From a bacterium (GTDB taxonomy: Bacteria; Patescibacteriota; Minisyncoccia; Phycocordibacterales; JAUSIJ01), in NCBI GenBank assembly GCA_030647855.1, contig JAUSIJ010000003.1:1-12355 (forward strand): 12,355 bases of DNA, read 5' to 3'. Below the pieces are notes generated by a model. The model had not been told where the DNA came from and ran no database searches. It was given only the letters and a program-made list of their open reading frames with translations. Positions 11,662 to 12,355 of the stretch are shown here, piece after piece (the stretch's first letter is position 1; every line of letters starts with the position of its first letter). Made by a program: the position numbers and the translations under genes.

Positions 11662-12355
11662 ATGCTCGACATTAAGTTCATCAGGGAAAATAAAGAGATC
11701 GTTCAGGCGGGCGCCAAAAAAAAGCATATTAAATTTTCCGTTGACGAACTGATCGCGGTTGACGACAAGCGCCGCGAACTCCTTGCCTCGATCGAAGACA
11801 AGCGCCGCCGCCAGAACGAAGTAAGCGAACGCATGCCTGCGATTTTCGACAGTGCGGAAAAAGGCCGCTTGCTTGGCGAGATGAAAGAGCTGAAAGACAT
11901 TCTCCAGAAGCAGGAAGAGAAACTAAAAGCGGTTATGAAGGAGTGGCAGACGCTCATGCTTGCGGTTCCCAATATTCCCGATATATCGGTGCCGGAGGGA
12001 TCAAGCGACGCGGATAACCTGGAGGTGAAGTTGTGGGGGGAAAAGCCAAAATTCGCCTTTGAGCCGAAGGGTCATATTGATCTCATGCAGGGCCTCGGTA
12101 TGATTGATCTTGAGCGCGGGGCCAAAGTTGCCGGCTTCCGCGGTTATTTTCTAAAAGGCGCCGGAGCACTCCTTTCTTTTGCGGCGTGGCGCTTTGCCTT
12201 TGATCACTTTCTAAAAAAAGATTTCGAGCCCATGATCGTGCCGTCGCTCGTCCGAAAGGAAAATCTTTTAGGCTCGGGCTACCTGCCGCAAGGCGATGAA
12301 GATCTTTACAAAACGCAGGACGGAGACTATCTCGCCGGTACCGCCGAAGTAGCGA
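11662..12355 (+). CDS. serS: Seryl-tRNA synthetase, N-terminal part (3' end outside window)
   Basis: Charges tRNA-Ser with serine. 231 codons are visible from ATG 11662 with no stop. The start MLDIKFIRENKEIVQ is the usual SerRS N-terminus. Residues about 28-100 are rich in charged heptads (KRRELLASIEDKRRRQNE, then KELKDILQKQEEKLKAV), matching the long antiparallel coiled-coil arm that grips the tRNA-Ser variable arm. The linker LMLAVPNIPDISVPEG is characteristic. The class II catalytic domain begins after GHIDLMQGLGMIDLERGAKVAG and includes motif 1 around DFEPMIVPSLVR and, at the very end, YLAGTAEVA, the TxE serine-binding region. Motifs 2 and 3 are outside the window. No Shine-Dalgarno precedes the ATG. 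It is divergent from dprA. Confidence 0.97.
   Translation, partial: MLDIKFIRENKEIVQAGAKKKHIKFSVDELIAVDDKRRELLASIEDKRRRQNEVSERMPAIFDSAEKGRLLGEMKELKDILQKQEEKLKAVMKEWQTLMLAVPNIPDISVPEGSSDADNLEVKLWGEKPKFAFEPKGHIDLMQGLGMIDLERGAKVAGFRGYFLKGAGALLSFAAWRFAFDHFLKKDFEPMIVPSLVRKENLLGSGYLPQGDEDLYKTQDGDYLAGTAEVA

Noticed and set aside
1..12355. Alternative genetic code, CRISPR arrays, insertion sequences or prophage genes
   Set aside because: TGA ends several genes cleanly, there are no regularly spaced repeats, and no transposase or phage-like gene is visible.

Overview
This window is a compact bacterial chromosome segment, most likely from a Candidate Phyla Radiation / Patescibacteria (Parcubacteria-like) genome. 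Three observations suggest this: essential genes packed with very short gaps, minimal forms of household proteins (a 52-residue two-CxxC bL33 and a 519-residue Rel/Spo protein without the usual C-terminal regulatory domains), and tRNA genes that do not encode CCA. TGA is used as a stop (alr, miaA, both unknown short genes on the + strand), so the code is standard and not the Gracilibacteria/SR1 code. The taxonomic placement is inferred from gene style, not from a marker search.

Layout. 1-869: the C-terminal part of a ClpC-type AAA+ unfoldase. 938-1669: tRNA-Tyr, then a 40-bp perfect palindrome, a small Arg-rich gene on the minus strand with a consensus Shine-Dalgarno, and a divergent 109-residue protein of unknown family ending in a terminator. 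1697-3137: alanine racemase, then a short bL33 gene and a terminator. 3167-3238: tRNA-Trp. 3241-5305, minus strand: promoter, tRNA-Leu(CAA), miaA and pyrB, with pyrB also having its own promoter and a terminator. 5341-6366: parB, which converges on and overlaps a bifunctional (p)ppGpp synthetase/hydrolase (6359-7918, minus). 8004-10205, minus: topA with a strong terminator. 10206-10521: no protein gene, but rich in inverted repeats that can fold into a large structured RNA. 10522-10617: a well-signalled 31-codon gene for a single-span membrane peptide, with its own terminator. 10772-11632, minus: dprA. 11662 to the end: start of serS, divergent from dprA.

How the genes fit together. Most are core functions: protein quality control (clpC), cell wall precursor (alr), translation (rpmG, serS, three tRNAs, miaA), pyrimidine synthesis (pyrB), chromosome segregation (parB), stringent response (rsh), supercoiling (topA) and DNA uptake/recombination (dprA). 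The tRNAs for Tyr, Trp and Leu(CAA) all read codons beginning with U, the class that MiaA modifies, and tRNA-Leu(CAA) lies one base before miaA.

The least ordinary material is in the gaps: the 55-codon basic gene at 1057-1224, the 31-codon membrane peptide at 10522-10617, the foldable region at 10253-10384, a tRNA-Trp with U at position 37, and promoters for alr and rsh placed so that transcription would start at or next to the start codon.
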